From NCBI GenBank assembly GCA_026129305.1, contig JAHCII010000002.1:62001-126000 (forward strand): a DNA stretch of 64,000 bases, read 5' to 3'. Position 1 is the stretch's first letter. Each line of letters opens with the position of its first letter. The DNA comes from Anaerolineales bacterium. GTDB lineage: Bacteria > Chloroflexota > Anaerolineae > Anaerolineales > UBA11579. The position numbers and the translations under genes were made by a program. Below the pieces are notes generated by a model that was given only the letters and a program-made list of their open reading frames with translations, was not told where the DNA came from and searched no databases. Shown here piece after piece: positions 43,593 through 51,144 of this stretch.

Positions 43593-43618
43593 GTGAACCT
43601 CCTGCGCCATTTTACTGT

Positions 43619-43671
43619 ACATTATGTCTATATGAATGACATTGTGTCCATGCCGTGGGCACCTGTATACT
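43619..43671. promoter_or_regulatory. Divergent TetR control region with two ACATTrTGTC repeats
   Basis: ACATTATGTC (43619-43628) and ACATTGTGTC (43639-43648) are 20 bases apart, two helical turns. The plus promoter TTGTGT-17-TATACT (43643-43671) overlaps the second site and ends seven bases before the tetR ATG. Confidence 0.6.
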
Positions 43672-43677
43672 TGGGAT

Positions 43678-44247
43678 ATGCCAAAACTCTGGCGACACAC
43701 AGTGGATGGCCACCGCCAGGAAGTTCGGGAGAGGATTCTTTCCAGCGCAGCTTCACTGGCGGCGGCCAATGGTCTGCGCGGCGTCAGCATGGCGCAAATT
43801 GCCGAGCAGGTCGGCATCACCCGCACTACCTTGTACAAGTATTTCCCCAGTGTCGAGGCCATCCTGGATGCCTGGCATGCCGGCCAAATCGATGCCCATC
43901 TGGATCATTTGGCCGCGGCGGCTGCAGGCGAAGCGGATCCCGGCGAGCGTTTGCGCGCTGTGCTGGAGGCTTATGCACTGGTTTTACAAAGCACGAGCCG
44001 CCACGCTAGCGACCTGTCCGCTTTGCTGCATGCCGGCAGCTCGTTCGTCGAAGGCCGTAAGAAACTGCGCGGCTTATTGGAACCCCTGCTGAAGGCGACG
44101 GCAGCGGCTGATCAGGTGCGCGCGGACATTCCAGTGGACGAGTTGGTCAGCTACTGTCTGAATGCCCTGGGTGCGGCCGCCGAGCTGCGCTCGGAAGCCG
44201 CCGCGCGTCGGTTGGCCGCGATGGTGAATGACGCTCTGGTTCGATGA
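43678..44247 (+). CDS. TetR-family transcription regulator
   Basis: 189 residues. Helix-turn-helix: ERILSSAASLAAANGLRGVSMAQIAEQVGITRTTLYKYF. The C-terminal ligand-binding part is unclassified. ATG 43678 lies seven bases after TATACT, so the mRNA is likely leaderless. It probably represses itself and the divergent two-gene membrane operon through the repeated sites between them. Confidence 0.9.
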   Translation: MPKLWRHTVDGHRQEVRERILSSAASLAAANGLRGVSMAQIAEQVGITRTTLYKYFPSVEAILDAWHAGQIDAHLDHLAAAAAGEADPGERLRAVLEAYALVLQSTSRHASDLSALLHAGSSFVEGRKKLRGLLEPLLKATAAADQVRADIPVDELVSYCLNALGAAAELRSEAAARRLAAMVNDALVR

Positions 44248-44291
44248 ACTGCATATTGCAGTGATACCACTGCATTGTGCAGTGGTATAAT
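44248..44291 (+). promoter_or_regulatory. Twin palindromic operator overlapping a TATAAT promoter
   Basis: Perfect ACTGCA TAT TGCAGT (44248-44262) and ATACCACTGCA TTG TGCAGTGGTAT (44264-44288). TATAAT (44286-44291) overlaps the second, and GTG 44298 follows seven bases on. A repressor bound here would block the promoter, as in autoregulated toxin-antitoxin loci. Confidence 0.75.
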
Positions 44292-44297
44292 CTCCCC

Positions 44298-44627
44298 GTG
44301 TTACAGCCCATCCTTCGCACCCGTGAAGCCGAGTGGATCCTGCTGTTTATCGCCGCGCGCGGCTCTGGATACGCTCAAGAGATTGCCGACTTTTTTGAAG
44401 CCAACTTGCGCAGCGTGCAGCGCCAGTTGGAGCGCCTGGAGGCCGGCGGCGTGCTGGCCAGCCGCCTGGTGGGGCGCACGCGAGTGTTTGCTTTCAACCC
44501 GCGCTACCCCTTCCGTGAGCAACTCGTCGCGCTGGTTAATGAGGCTAAACGTTTCTATCCCTCAGAGCTTGTTGAGCGGCTGGACTATGAACGTCAGCGG
44601 CCGCGGCGCGCGGGGAAGCCCTTATGA
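44298..44627 (+). CDS. Winged-helix DNA-binding protein, antitoxin-like
   Basis: 109 residues. GTG 44298. Winged-helix with YAQEIADFFEANLRSVQRQLERLEAGGVLASRLVGRTRVFAFN, the ArsR-like pattern often found beside nucleotidyltransferase genes. Its mRNA looks leaderless. ATGA overlap with the next gene. Probably binds the twin palindrome and represses its own operon. Chosen start is the GTG just after the -10; GTG 44277 lies inside the operator. Confidence 0.78.
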   Translation: MLQPILRTREAEWILLFIAARGSGYAQEIADFFEANLRSVQRQLERLEAGGVLASRLVGRTRVFAFNPRYPFREQLVALVNEAKRFYPSELVERLDYERQRPRRAGKPL

Positions 44628-45154
44628 TGCAAATCACGGAAATGTCCCAGGGGGAGCTGGCTGCTTACATCCAGACAGAGTTGCGCAAGCAGTCTATTGA
44701 TCTCGTCCTCACTGGGGGTTCTGTGGTCAGTCTCTACTCGGATGGCAGATACATCTCAATGGATTTGGATTTCGTTGAGATGAGCTTTTCCAGCAGCCAG
44801 AAGATTGGGAAAGCCATGTTGGTATTAGGGTTCACCCAAAAGGGTCGCCATTACGTTCACCCAGGGACCAAATATTTTGTAGAGTTTGTCGCGCCGCCTC
44901 TGTCCGTAGGGAATGAGCCGGTGAGGCGGATTGACAGTCTGAAATTGGAAACAGGCGTGCTTAAGGTTATTTCCCCCACTGACTGTGTCAAGGATCGTCT
45001 GGCTGGCTTCTACCACTGGAACGACCAGCAAAGCTTGCAACAAGCTTTGCTGGTAGCTACGTCTCAACCAGTCGACCTGCCAGAAATTGAGCGCTGGTCG
45101 GCCGCCGAGGGCATGCAAACCAAATACCTGGAGTTCTCCAAACAAATCCGCTGA
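44624..45154 (+). CDS. Nucleotidyltransferase-like protein (AbiEii/DUF6036-like), toxin-like
   Basis: 176 residues. The pattern LVLTGGSVVSLYSDGRYISMDLDFV contains the GGS helix and DxD-type metal ligands of minimal nucleotidyltransferases such as AbiEii. Paired with an autoregulated winged-helix gene by four-base overlap, it is likely the toxin of a type II/IV-like system. Activity is unproven. No third gene is present. Confidence 0.7.
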   Translation: MMQITEMSQGELAAYIQTELRKQSIDLVLTGGSVVSLYSDGRYISMDLDFVEMSFSSSQKIGKAMLVLGFTQKGRHYVHPGTKYFVEFVAPPLSVGNEPVRRIDSLKLETGVLKVISPTDCVKDRLAGFYHWNDQQSLQQALLVATSQPVDLPEIERWSAAEGMQTKYLEFSKQIR

Positions 45155-45166
45155 TCACGGTGCCCC

Positions 45167-45209
45167 GTGTCATTCTGAGCAAGCGGCGCAGCCGCGCCGC
45201 GAAGAATTC
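45167..45209. repeat. Dispersed repeat GTCATTCTGAGC...GCGAAGAATTC
   Basis: A palindromic element with GCGGCGC / GCGCCGC core, of the GTCATTCTGAG type also found at 52392. The rest of 45155-45529 holds no gene that I can see. Confidence 0.6.
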
Positions 45210-45529
45210 ATCGATGCCAATCCCACTTTTGGCGTTTGTCTTGTTCGTTGTCTGCGCCTTGAGTGGATTGCCCTATGGGGCACAGCCTCATCGCTTGACA
45301 GCAACCATCATTTGCTCATCAGCAGCTGTTGCGCATGGATAATGGCAGCGTGTTCGCTCCCTCGTCTCTCATTCAACGCAGTGTGCACAAAGCCCGGCGC
45401 GGTCTTGTCAAGCCGGCACAAACAGCACAAAAACGGCACAGCTCACAAACTTTCAACAAACACAAACGCCAGCCAGCGCGCCGCCTCGCCGAAGTGGCTG
45501 GTGTCCAATCTGCAATCAGCATTCAGCAG

Positions 45530-46423
45530 TTAGCTTTTCGCCAGCCAGCGCGCCCGCTCGGCCTTGTCCAGCTTCTCGATGGCGGCGAGAAGGGCCGGCC
45601 GCGGCAGGCGGGCGGCGTGCTGCGCCAGGAAGGCGAGCAGCCGCTGCCGGTCGGCGTCGCCGACGGTGCGCAGCAGCCAGCCAACCGCTTTCTGCACGTA
45701 TTCCTCCGGGTCTTCGGCAAGCATCCCGGCTAGCTTGAGCGCGTCGTCCAGCTCGCCGCGGCGGACGAAGGCGAAGCAGGCCACCAGCGCGGTGCGCCGC
45801 TCGGGCCAGGAGTCCGAGGCGGCCAACTGGTAGAGGACGTCGCGCGGCTTGTCAACCAGCCAGGCGCCGACGATGTGCTGCGCGCCCAGGTCCACCAGGT
45901 CCCAGGTGTTGATGCGCGCGTGGCGGCGCAGATAGAGTTCGTAGAGCGCCTTGCGCCGCGCCTCATCCGTCTTCTTGCCGCGGGCCGACTTTTCCATGAT
46001 GCTGACCGCGCCGACGCGGGCCTCACGGATGTTGCTGTCCAGCAGCTTCTCGATCTCTGCCAGGGGCATGTCGCCGTGTGCCTTGGCCAGCGCGAAGACC
46101 TGGCCCATGCGCACGCCGATGAACTCCTTTGCCTGGCCCGGGAAGTAGCGCTCGTAGGCTTGCTGCTGGGCGGGCGAGGCGTGACTTTTCAGCTGCATCA
46201 GGAAGCCGGCGGCGCTTAGTTCGCTTTGGTTCTCGTCCTTGAAACCCAGGCCGCGTTCGGCCAGCGCTTCTTTGAGGATGCGCAGTGCCTTGGGCCCCAT
46301 GCCGTGCAGCTGGGCGATCTCTGCTTCGCTGTGCTGTGTCAACTGCTCCAGGCTGGAGATGCCGGCGGCTTCCAGCGCGCTTTGCACCGGGTTGGAGGTT
46401 TTGGGGAGCGGCGTGTGAGTCAT
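45530..46423 (-). CDS. HhH domain fused to AlkD-like DNA alkylation repair protein
   Basis: 297 residues. The N-terminal part (SLEQLTQHSEAEIAQLHGMGPKALRILKEALAERGL) is a helix-hairpin-helix of the RNA-polymerase-alpha-CTD type. From about 75 on, ARVGAVSIMEKSA, RINTWDLVDLGAQHIVGAWL, DSWPERRTALVACFAF and DPEEYVQKAVGWLLRTVG are HEAT-like repeats of AlkD/DNA alkylation repair enzymes. Possibly removes alkylated bases. A truncated copy of its 5' end lies at 48296. Confidence 0.82.
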   Translation of the reverse strand: MTHTPLPKTSNPVQSALEAAGISSLEQLTQHSEAEIAQLHGMGPKALRILKEALAERGLGFKDENQSELSAAGFLMQLKSHASPAQQQAYERYFPGQAKEFIGVRMGQVFALAKAHGDMPLAEIEKLLDSNIREARVGAVSIMEKSARGKKTDEARRKALYELYLRRHARINTWDLVDLGAQHIVGAWLVDKPRDVLYQLAASDSWPERRTALVACFAFVRRGELDDALKLAGMLAEDPEEYVQKAVGWLLRTVGDADRQRLLAFLAQHAARLPRPALLAAIEKLDKAERARWLAKS

Positions 46424-46466
46424 GAATTAATTGTAGCTGGTTGCCATCTGGTAGTTGGCTTGGAGT

Positions 46467-46506
46467 GCTTCGTCGTACTTGCTTCGCAAGTACTTCTCGC
46501 AATGAC
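46467..46506. repeat. Dispersed palindromic repeat, copy 2
   Basis: Inner stem GTACTTGC TTC GCAAGTAC and outer CTTCGTC / CTCGCAATGACG, same family as the metG insert. Confidence 0.7.
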
Positions 46507-46516
46507 GAAGGGTGCG

Positions 46517-47743
46517 TCAGAGCGCGGCGGCTTTGGCGCGCAGCACTGCACGCTGGTGCTGGTTGGTCGCCAGGCCGGCGGCGGTGAGCAGCTCGGAGCG
46601 AGCCTCTTCGGTGCGGCCGAGCCGGGCCAGCAGTTCGCCGCGCACGCTCGGCAGCAGGTACGACCCACGCAGCTGTCCTTCCGCCGACAGCCGGTCGACG
46701 ATGCGCAGCGCATGCGCGGGGCCGCTCGCCATCGAGACTGCCACAGCCCGGTTCAGCTCGACCACGGGGCTGGGGGCCAGCTGGCCGAGCGCCTCGTAGA
46801 GCAGCACGATGCGTTCCCAATCGGTCTCTTCGATGCTGGGCGCGATGGCGTGGCATTCGGCGATGGCCGCCTGCAGCGCATAGTTTCCGCGGCCGCGACC
46901 CGCGGCATCCGCCCGCTTGAGCGCCGCGCGTCCGCGCTCGATCTGGGCGCGGTCCCAGCGCGATCGATCCTGGTCGCTGAGCAGGATCGGGGCGCCGTCC
47001 CGGGCGACTCGCGCCGCGAAGCGGGAGGCTTGGAACTCCATCAGCGCGACCAGGCCGTGCACTTCCGGTTCGCTCGGCAGCAGGCCGGCCAGCACGCGTC
47101 CCAGGCGCAGCGCCTCGTTGGCGATCTCACTGCGCATCCAGCGGTCGCCCGAGGTGGCCGCGTAGCCCTCGGTGAAGAGCAGGTACACCACACCGAGCAC
47201 GGCGCCGAGCCGAGAGGCCCACTCGCTCGGGTCGGGCGCCTCGAAGGGCACCTGCGCCGCGGAGAGGGTCTTCTTGGCTCGGACGATGCGCTGCTGCACG
47301 GTGGCGATCGGCACCAGGAGCAGGCGGGCGATCTCCCCGGTGGTCAGGCCCGCCACGACGCGCAGGGTCAGGGCGACCTGCGATTCAGGCGAGAGCACGG
47401 GGTGGCAGGCGGTGAACACGAGTCGTACGACGTCATCATCGATCGGCTGCCATTCGTCTTCGCTGGTCTGCGACAGGTCGTGGGCGATGGCGCGGTAGCG
47501 CTGGTCAAGACCTTCCCGCCGGCGCCAGCCGTCGATCGCCTTGCGTTTGGCGACGGCCGTGAGCCAGGCGCCCGCGTTCCGCGGGACGCCTGACCCCGGC
47601 CATTGGGTCAGCGCAGCGACGAGCGCCTCTTGAGCGAGGTCCTCGGCCAGGCCCACGTCGCCGGTCATCTTGGCGAGCGTCGCCACGATGCGGGCGCTCT
47701 CGATGCGCCAGACGGCGTCGACCGTGCGCTGTATGTGAGTCAC
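46517..47743 (-). CDS. ECF42-type sigma factor with C-terminal TPR-like extension
   Basis: 408 residues. Region 2 (AEDLAQEALVAALTQW...GAWLTAVAKRKAIDGWRR), region 4 (LRVVAGLTTGEIARLLLVPIATVQQRIVRAKKTL), then a long helical extension with VYLLFTEGYAATSGD and VELNRAVAVSMASGPAHAL. ECF42 sigma factors lack anti-sigma factors and are paired with YCII/DGPF proteins, which is exactly the case here: the DGPF gene lies 23 bases upstream. The extension is thought to control activity. Confidence 0.9.
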   Translation of the reverse strand: MTHIQRTVDAVWRIESARIVATLAKMTGDVGLAEDLAQEALVAALTQWPGSGVPRNAGAWLTAVAKRKAIDGWRRREGLDQRYRAIAHDLSQTSEDEWQPIDDDVVRLVFTACHPVLSPESQVALTLRVVAGLTTGEIARLLLVPIATVQQRIVRAKKTLSAAQVPFEAPDPSEWASRLGAVLGVVYLLFTEGYAATSGDRWMRSEIANEALRLGRVLAGLLPSEPEVHGLVALMEFQASRFAARVARDGAPILLSDQDRSRWDRAQIERGRAALKRADAAGRGRGNYALQAAIAECHAIAPSIEETDWERIVLLYEALGQLAPSPVVELNRAVAVSMASGPAHALRIVDRLSAEGQLRGSYLLPSVRGELLARLGRTEEARSELLTAAGLATNQHQRAVLRAKAAAL

Positions 47744-47766
47744 GATGTCACCGGGTAGCGGCCGTC

Positions 47767-48186
47767 TCAGCCGCCGTCGCCACGGCGCTCCGCTCCCTTT
47801 TTGACGTATTCGTTGTCGGCGTGGTCGGCGAAGGCCTCCTCATGGCTTGGGATGCGGCGCACCTCGAGCTTGGAGCCCGGCCCAAGGGGAGCGCGACTGG
47901 CCCACTCGATGGCTTCCTCTTTGCTCGAGACCTCGAGGATCCAGAACCCGTTGAACAGCTCGTGCGTCTCGCCGTAGGGGCCGTCGGTCACGATCGGCTT
48001 CTCGCCGGCGAAATCGACGACGAACCCCTCGGTTGCCGGTGCCAGGCCTTCTGCGCTGGCGAACACGCCCGCCTTGATCAGCGCCTCGTTGTAGGCGCCC
48101 ATGGCGTTGATGATCTCTTCAAAGTCAACCTTCTGGCTGGCTTCGAAGGCCTCCTGGGTGTCGCGCATGATCAGCATGTACTTCAT
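47767..48186 (-). CDS. YCII-related DGPF-domain protein
   Basis: 139 residues. MKYMLIMRDTQEAF and VTDGPYGETHELFNGFWILEVSSKEEAIEWASRAP are the DGPF/YCII signature (here DGPY). ATG 48186 has AAAGGAGA. These proteins are co-transcribed with ECF42 sigma factors and may give the sensing or a target function. Function unknown beyond that. Confidence 0.9.
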   Translation of the reverse strand: MKYMLIMRDTQEAFEASQKVDFEEIINAMGAYNEALIKAGVFASAEGLAPATEGFVVDFAGEKPIVTDGPYGETHELFNGFWILEVSSKEEAIEWASRAPLGPGSKLEVRRIPSHEEAFADHADNEYVKKGAERRGDGG

Positions 48187-48295
48187 AGTAGTTCTCCTTT
48201 CGTGCGAGGCCGCCCGTTGCGTCCTCCTACTATGACGTCGAACGGGATCGCCTCGAATCGACATCGTAGCCCGGAATTCTTTTTCAGGGCACGGC

Positions 48296-48342
48296 GGCCT
48301 TCAGCGCGCTTTGCGCCGGGTTGGAGGTTTTGGGGATTGATT
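48296..48342 (-). pseudogene. Truncated copy of the HhH-AlkD gene start
   Basis: Encodes PKTSNPAQSALKAAVP, matching PKTSNPVQSALEAAG at the start of the 45530 gene, then stops. About 40 bases of near-identity. Remnant of a duplication that now flanks the ECF42 pair. Confidence 0.6.
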
Positions 48343-48371
48343 GTAGCGGGTGCGATCGAGTGACTTTGGTA

Positions 48372-48399
48372 GTGGGGGCGAGGCATGCCTCGCCCCTAC
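48372..48399. repeat. Palindromic repeat, second copy of the 42934 element
   Basis: GTGGGGGCGAGGCATGCCTCGCCCCTAC, 26 of 28 bases identical to the first copy. Confidence 0.75.
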
Positions 48400-48410
48400 G
48401 CGTGGCCTGT

Positions 48411-48456
48411 AGATTACTTCGTCGCACTTGCTTCGCAAGTATTTCTCGCAATGACG
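48411..48456. repeat. Dispersed palindromic repeat, copy 3
   Basis: ACTTGC TTC GCAAGT inner stem with flanking CTTCGTCGC and CTCGCAATGACG, as in 46467 and metG. Confidence 0.7.
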
Positions 48457-48465
48457 AAGGCATGC

Positions 48466-48849
48466 TCAGCGCGTGGCCGCCAGCCAGGCACGGGCCAGCT
48501 GGGTCAGGGCCGCCTCGGCAGCCTGGGCCTCGGCCAGGCTGTGGAAGACGACCAGGCCGCGTTCGTTGTTGACCCACTCCAGCAGGCCGCTGGGGTCGCT
48601 GAACTGAAAACCGGCGTCGCCCTCAGCTTTAGCGCCGCGGTGGAAGATGATGCGCACTTTGTCGGCGTCGCGCAGCATCAGGGTGATGCGGTCTTCGTCG
48701 CCCGGGCCAAAGCTGGGCGCGTTCCACTTGATGCGCTCGTTGAGCGCCGGGTCGGCTGCCAGTAGGGTGCTGCGCAGCCATTCCACCACTGGCTTGAGCG
48801 GGTGGTCCAGCTCGGCCAGGTAGTCGGCCACGCTGGGCGGTTTAGCCAC
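48466..48849 (-). CDS. DUF1801-family protein
   Basis: 127 residues. VADYLAELDHPLKPVVEWLRSTLLAADPALNERIKWNAPSF is the DUF1801 (YdhG-like) pattern. Its ATG overlaps the end of the VOC gene by eight bases, so it lies in the same operon. Fold known, biochemical role unknown. Confidence 0.85.
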   Translation of the reverse strand: MAKPPSVADYLAELDHPLKPVVEWLRSTLLAADPALNERIKWNAPSFGPGDEDRITLMLRDADKVRIIFHRGAKAEGDAGFQFSDPSGLLEWVNNERGLVVFHSLAEAQAAEAALTQLARAWLAATR

Positions 48850-49318
48850 CGGTGTAAGCCGCGTCCAAATCGGCGATGATGATCTTCTTCATCTTGAGCA
48901 TGGCGTCGATGGCAGCTTGTTTCCCGGGGCTGTGCGGCTCGGACATCAGCTCGCCCAGGCGGGCGGGGATGATCTGCCAGGAGAAGCCGAACCTGTCTTT
49001 CAGCCAGCCACAGGGCTGCTCTTCACCGCCGTCGGCGGTCAGCGCGGCCCACAGGCGGTCGGTCTCGGCTTGGTCGGTGGTCTCGACGAAGATGGAGAAA
49101 GCCTCGCCGCCAGCGAACCCATTGAGCACATCCATGGCGCGGAAAGGCTGGCCGTCCAGCTCGAAATGGGCGTTGATCACCTGGCCCTCGGGCACCGGGC
49201 CGCCGGGACCCCAGCGATCGATGCTATGGACCTTGGAGTTCTTGACCAGCGAGGTGTACAACTCGACGGCCTCGGCGGCCCGGCCGTCAAAAGTGAGGAA
49301 GGGGATGACTTTGGACAT
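48842..49318 (-). CDS. PhnB-type VOC-family protein
   Basis: 158 residues. MSKVIPFLTFDGRAAEAVELYTSLVKNS and GFSWQIIP are the PhnB/3-demethylubiquinone-methyltransferase-like glyoxalase pattern. The family often lies next to ECF sigma factors, DGPF and SRPBCC proteins, as here. No metal-enzyme activity can be assigned. GGAGCCACG precedes the ATG. Confidence 0.88.
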   Translation of the reverse strand: MSKVIPFLTFDGRAAEAVELYTSLVKNSKVHSIDRWGPGGPVPEGQVINAHFELDGQPFRAMDVLNGFAGGEAFSIFVETTDQAETDRLWAALTADGGEEQPCGWLKDRFGFSWQIIPARLGELMSEPHSPGKQAAIDAMLKMKKIIIADLDAAYTGG

Positions 49319-49361
49319 CGTGGCTCCTTATTGGGTCATTGGTAAAAGTACTTACCGGTTA

Positions 49362-49868
49362 CTAGCGAATGCCATCGCTCAACTTATCGAGCGACTGGTG
49401 CATGCCGGCGTACGAGAACACCGCTTGGATTCCCACGTCCCAGTCGTATTCGGTGATGGTGATCTCGGTCACATCGGGGCGCAAGGCTTTGAACTCGATG
49501 CGAGTGCGGATGACGGCGGGGAAATCCGCCGGCATGCCCACGGAGGTCGGGTCCACGGGATTGCCCTCGGCGTCGGAGAGGCTCATGGTGAATTCCAGCT
49601 CCTGGTGCGGCACGATCTTCTGGTAGCTGCCGCTGGTGTAGTGGACCATGCCGCCGTCTTCCGGCGGGGCCTGCATGGCGAAGACGAAGCGGCCGCCCTC
49701 GCGCAGGTCCACCTGGGCGGAGGGCGCCGTGTAGCGGCTTGGCCCCCACCAGCGCACGACGAAGTTGGGGTCGGTCCAGGCCTGCCAGACCAGTTCCACC
49801 GGCGCGGCGAAGATGCGGCGCACGATGATGTCGGCCTTGGGCGGTTTGGCTTGCGGGTCTTGGCTCAT
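49362..49868 (-). CDS. SRPBCC/AHSA1-family protein
   Basis: 168 residues. IIVRRIFAAPVELVWQAWTDPNFVVRWWGPSRYTAPSAQVDLREGGRFVFAM is the AHSA1 START-like signature. These proteins hold hydrophobic ligands; role unclear. It overlaps the upstream arsR-like gene by four bases, the standard pairing for this type of HTH gene. Confidence 0.9.
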   Translation of the reverse strand: MSQDPQAKPPKADIIVRRIFAAPVELVWQAWTDPNFVVRWWGPSRYTAPSAQVDLREGGRFVFAMQAPPEDGGMVHYTSGSYQKIVPHQELEFTMSLSDAEGNPVDPTSVGMPADFPAVIRTRIEFKALRPDVTEITITEYDWDVGIQAVFSYAGMHQSLDKLSDGIR

Positions 49869-50191
49869 GGCTTGTCCTTGGGTTTGGCTTGGATTTCGTT
49901 GAGCAGGGCGTCGAGCACGTCGAGGCGTTCGCCCCAGCTGGGCCGCAGGCGCTGCAGCCAGCTTTCCAGCTGGCGCAGCGGCTCGGCCTGCAGGTAATAG
50001 AGCCGCTGCTGGGCGGCGGGGCGGCGGTCCACCAGGCCGGCTTCGGCCAGCACGCGCAGGTGTTTGGAGACCTGCGGCTGGCGCAGGCGCAGCCGGGCGG
50101 CGATCTCGCCCACTGGCTGCGGGCGTTCGCTGAGTAGCTCAACGATGCGCAGGCGGTTGGGTTCTGCCAAGGCGCTGAATGTTTTGTACAT
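49865..50191 (-). CDS. ArsR-family repressor
   Basis: 108 residues. MYKTFSALAEPNRLRIVELLSERPQPVGEIAARLRLRQPQVSKHLRVLAEAGLVDRR is a standard ArsR winged helix, with no metal-binding CxC. ATG 50191. It is transcribed with the AHSA1 gene and likely represses itself through the palindrome at 50197. Confidence 0.9.
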   Translation of the reverse strand: MYKTFSALAEPNRLRIVELLSERPQPVGEIAARLRLRQPQVSKHLRVLAEAGLVDRRPAAQQRLYYLQAEPLRQLESWLQRLRPSWGERLDVLDALLNEIQAKPKDKP

Positions 50192-50196
50192 GGGTC

Positions 50197-50220
50197 GAAT
50201 ATACCCTAAAGGGAATATTC
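50197..50220. promoter_or_regulatory. ArsR operator candidate
   Basis: GAATATACCC TAAA GGGAATATTC, nine of ten positions symmetric, starting six bases before the arsR ATG. Confidence 0.6.
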
Positions 50221-50234
50221 CTGTCAAGGAATAT

Positions 50235-50672
50235 TTATGCGTTGGGTTCGAGGACGATCACCGGGATAGTACGCTGCGTTTTGGCCTGGTAGTTCTCGTA
50301 TTCGGGCCAGATGCTGACCATCAGCGCCCAGAGCCGCTCGCGCTCGGCGCTTTGCGCTTCGCGGGCGGTGGCGCTGAACTGCTCGGCGCCGACCTGCACC
50401 TGCACGGCCGGGTCGCGGCGCAGGTTGAGATACCAGTTGGGGTGCTGCGGGTGCCCGCCGCGCGAGGCGACGATCACATAGCGCTCCGCATCTTCGCCGT
50501 AGATCAGGGCGGTGCGAAAGAGCTTGCCGGACACTCGGCCGCGGGTGGTCAGCAGCAGCGTGTTGGCGCCGCTCCAGCGATGGCCTTTGCGCCCGCCGCT
50601 CTCGACATAGTCGCGCACATGCTTGTTGACCCAAGGGGTCGGGCTGTCGTGGATGGGTTCAGATCTGCTCAT
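50235..50672 (-). CDS. Deazaflavin (F420)-dependent nitroreductase-like protein (DDN family)
   Basis: 145 residues. TLLLTTRGRVSGKLFRTALIYGEDAERYVIVASRGGHPQHPNWYLNLRRDPAVQVQVG is the DDN/F420H2-dependent oxidoreductase signature. It would reduce unsaturated or nitro substrates with F420H2 or a flavin. No F420 biosynthesis gene is seen here. ATG 50672 follows GAGG. Confidence 0.88.
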   Translation of the reverse strand: MSRSEPIHDSPTPWVNKHVRDYVESGGRKGHRWSGANTLLLTTRGRVSGKLFRTALIYGEDAERYVIVASRGGHPQHPNWYLNLRRDPAVQVQVGAEQFSATAREAQSAERERLWALMVSIWPEYENYQAKTQRTIPVIVLEPNA

Positions 50673-50721
50673 GCACACCTCGCCGTCCAGTATACAGAAT
50701 TATCTCCCTGATTGTATGTAA

Positions 50722-50757
50722 AGATAACTTGACAAAATGTAAAGTTATCTGTATTAT
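50722..50757 (+). promoter_or_regulatory. Consensus promoter with overlapping inverted repeat
   Basis: TTGACA (50729-50734), 17-base spacer, TATTAT (50752-50757). AGATAACTT (50722-50730) and AAGTTATCT (50742-50750) form a 9-bp inverted repeat across the -35, a likely operator for the Xre protein encoded downstream. Confidence 0.8.
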
Positions 50758-50778
50758 GTCCGAAAGGAGATTGCTGTG

Positions 50779-51144
50779 ATGAATGCAAGACAAAAGTTGA
50801 CTTTGGCCTTTGTGGCCTACATTGTGCTAGTGGTGTTGGCGGTCAGTCTGCGTGATAGCGGGCTGAGCCAGCCGTTGCTGCTGGGTCTGGCCCTACTGCC
50901 GCTGTTGCCGGGGATCTTTGTGGTTCTGGCGGTGCGTGACCAGATCTTGGGCATGGACGAATTGGAGCGCACGATCCAGCTGGAGGCCCTTTCCCTGGCG
51001 TTTGGCGGCATGTTCCTGCTGCTGTTGGCCAGCTCATTGTTGGGTATTGCCGGCCTGGCGCCGATTGACCTGGGCACGGCCCTGATCTGCATGGGCGCCC
51101 TGTGGGGCGGTGGGCAACTGCTGGCCCGCCGGCGCTACCAATGA
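50779..51144 (+). CDS. Four-span membrane protein paired with an Xre regulator
   Basis: About 121 residues. Hydrophobic segments around 8-24, 34-53, 72-92 and 98-115; AVRDQILGMDELERTIQLEALSLAF lies in the middle. Similar small proteins are commonly found before short Xre genes. AAAGGAG lies upstream; GTG at 50776 is also possible. Stop overlaps the next start (ATGA). Function unknown. Confidence 0.75.
   Translation: MNARQKLTLAFVAYIVLVVLAVSLRDSGLSQPLLLGLALLPLLPGIFVVLAVRDQILGMDELERTIQLEALSLAFGGMFLLLLASSLLGIAGLAPIDLGTALICMGALWGGGQLLARRRYQ

Noticed and set aside
44624..45154. Classical AbiEii assignment
   Set aside because: The GGS and DxD-like pattern fits, but length (176 residues) and other motifs do not match well enough for a firm name.
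42934..48456. CRISPR array
   Set aside because: The repeats are few, scattered, palindromic and have no regular spacers or cas genes.
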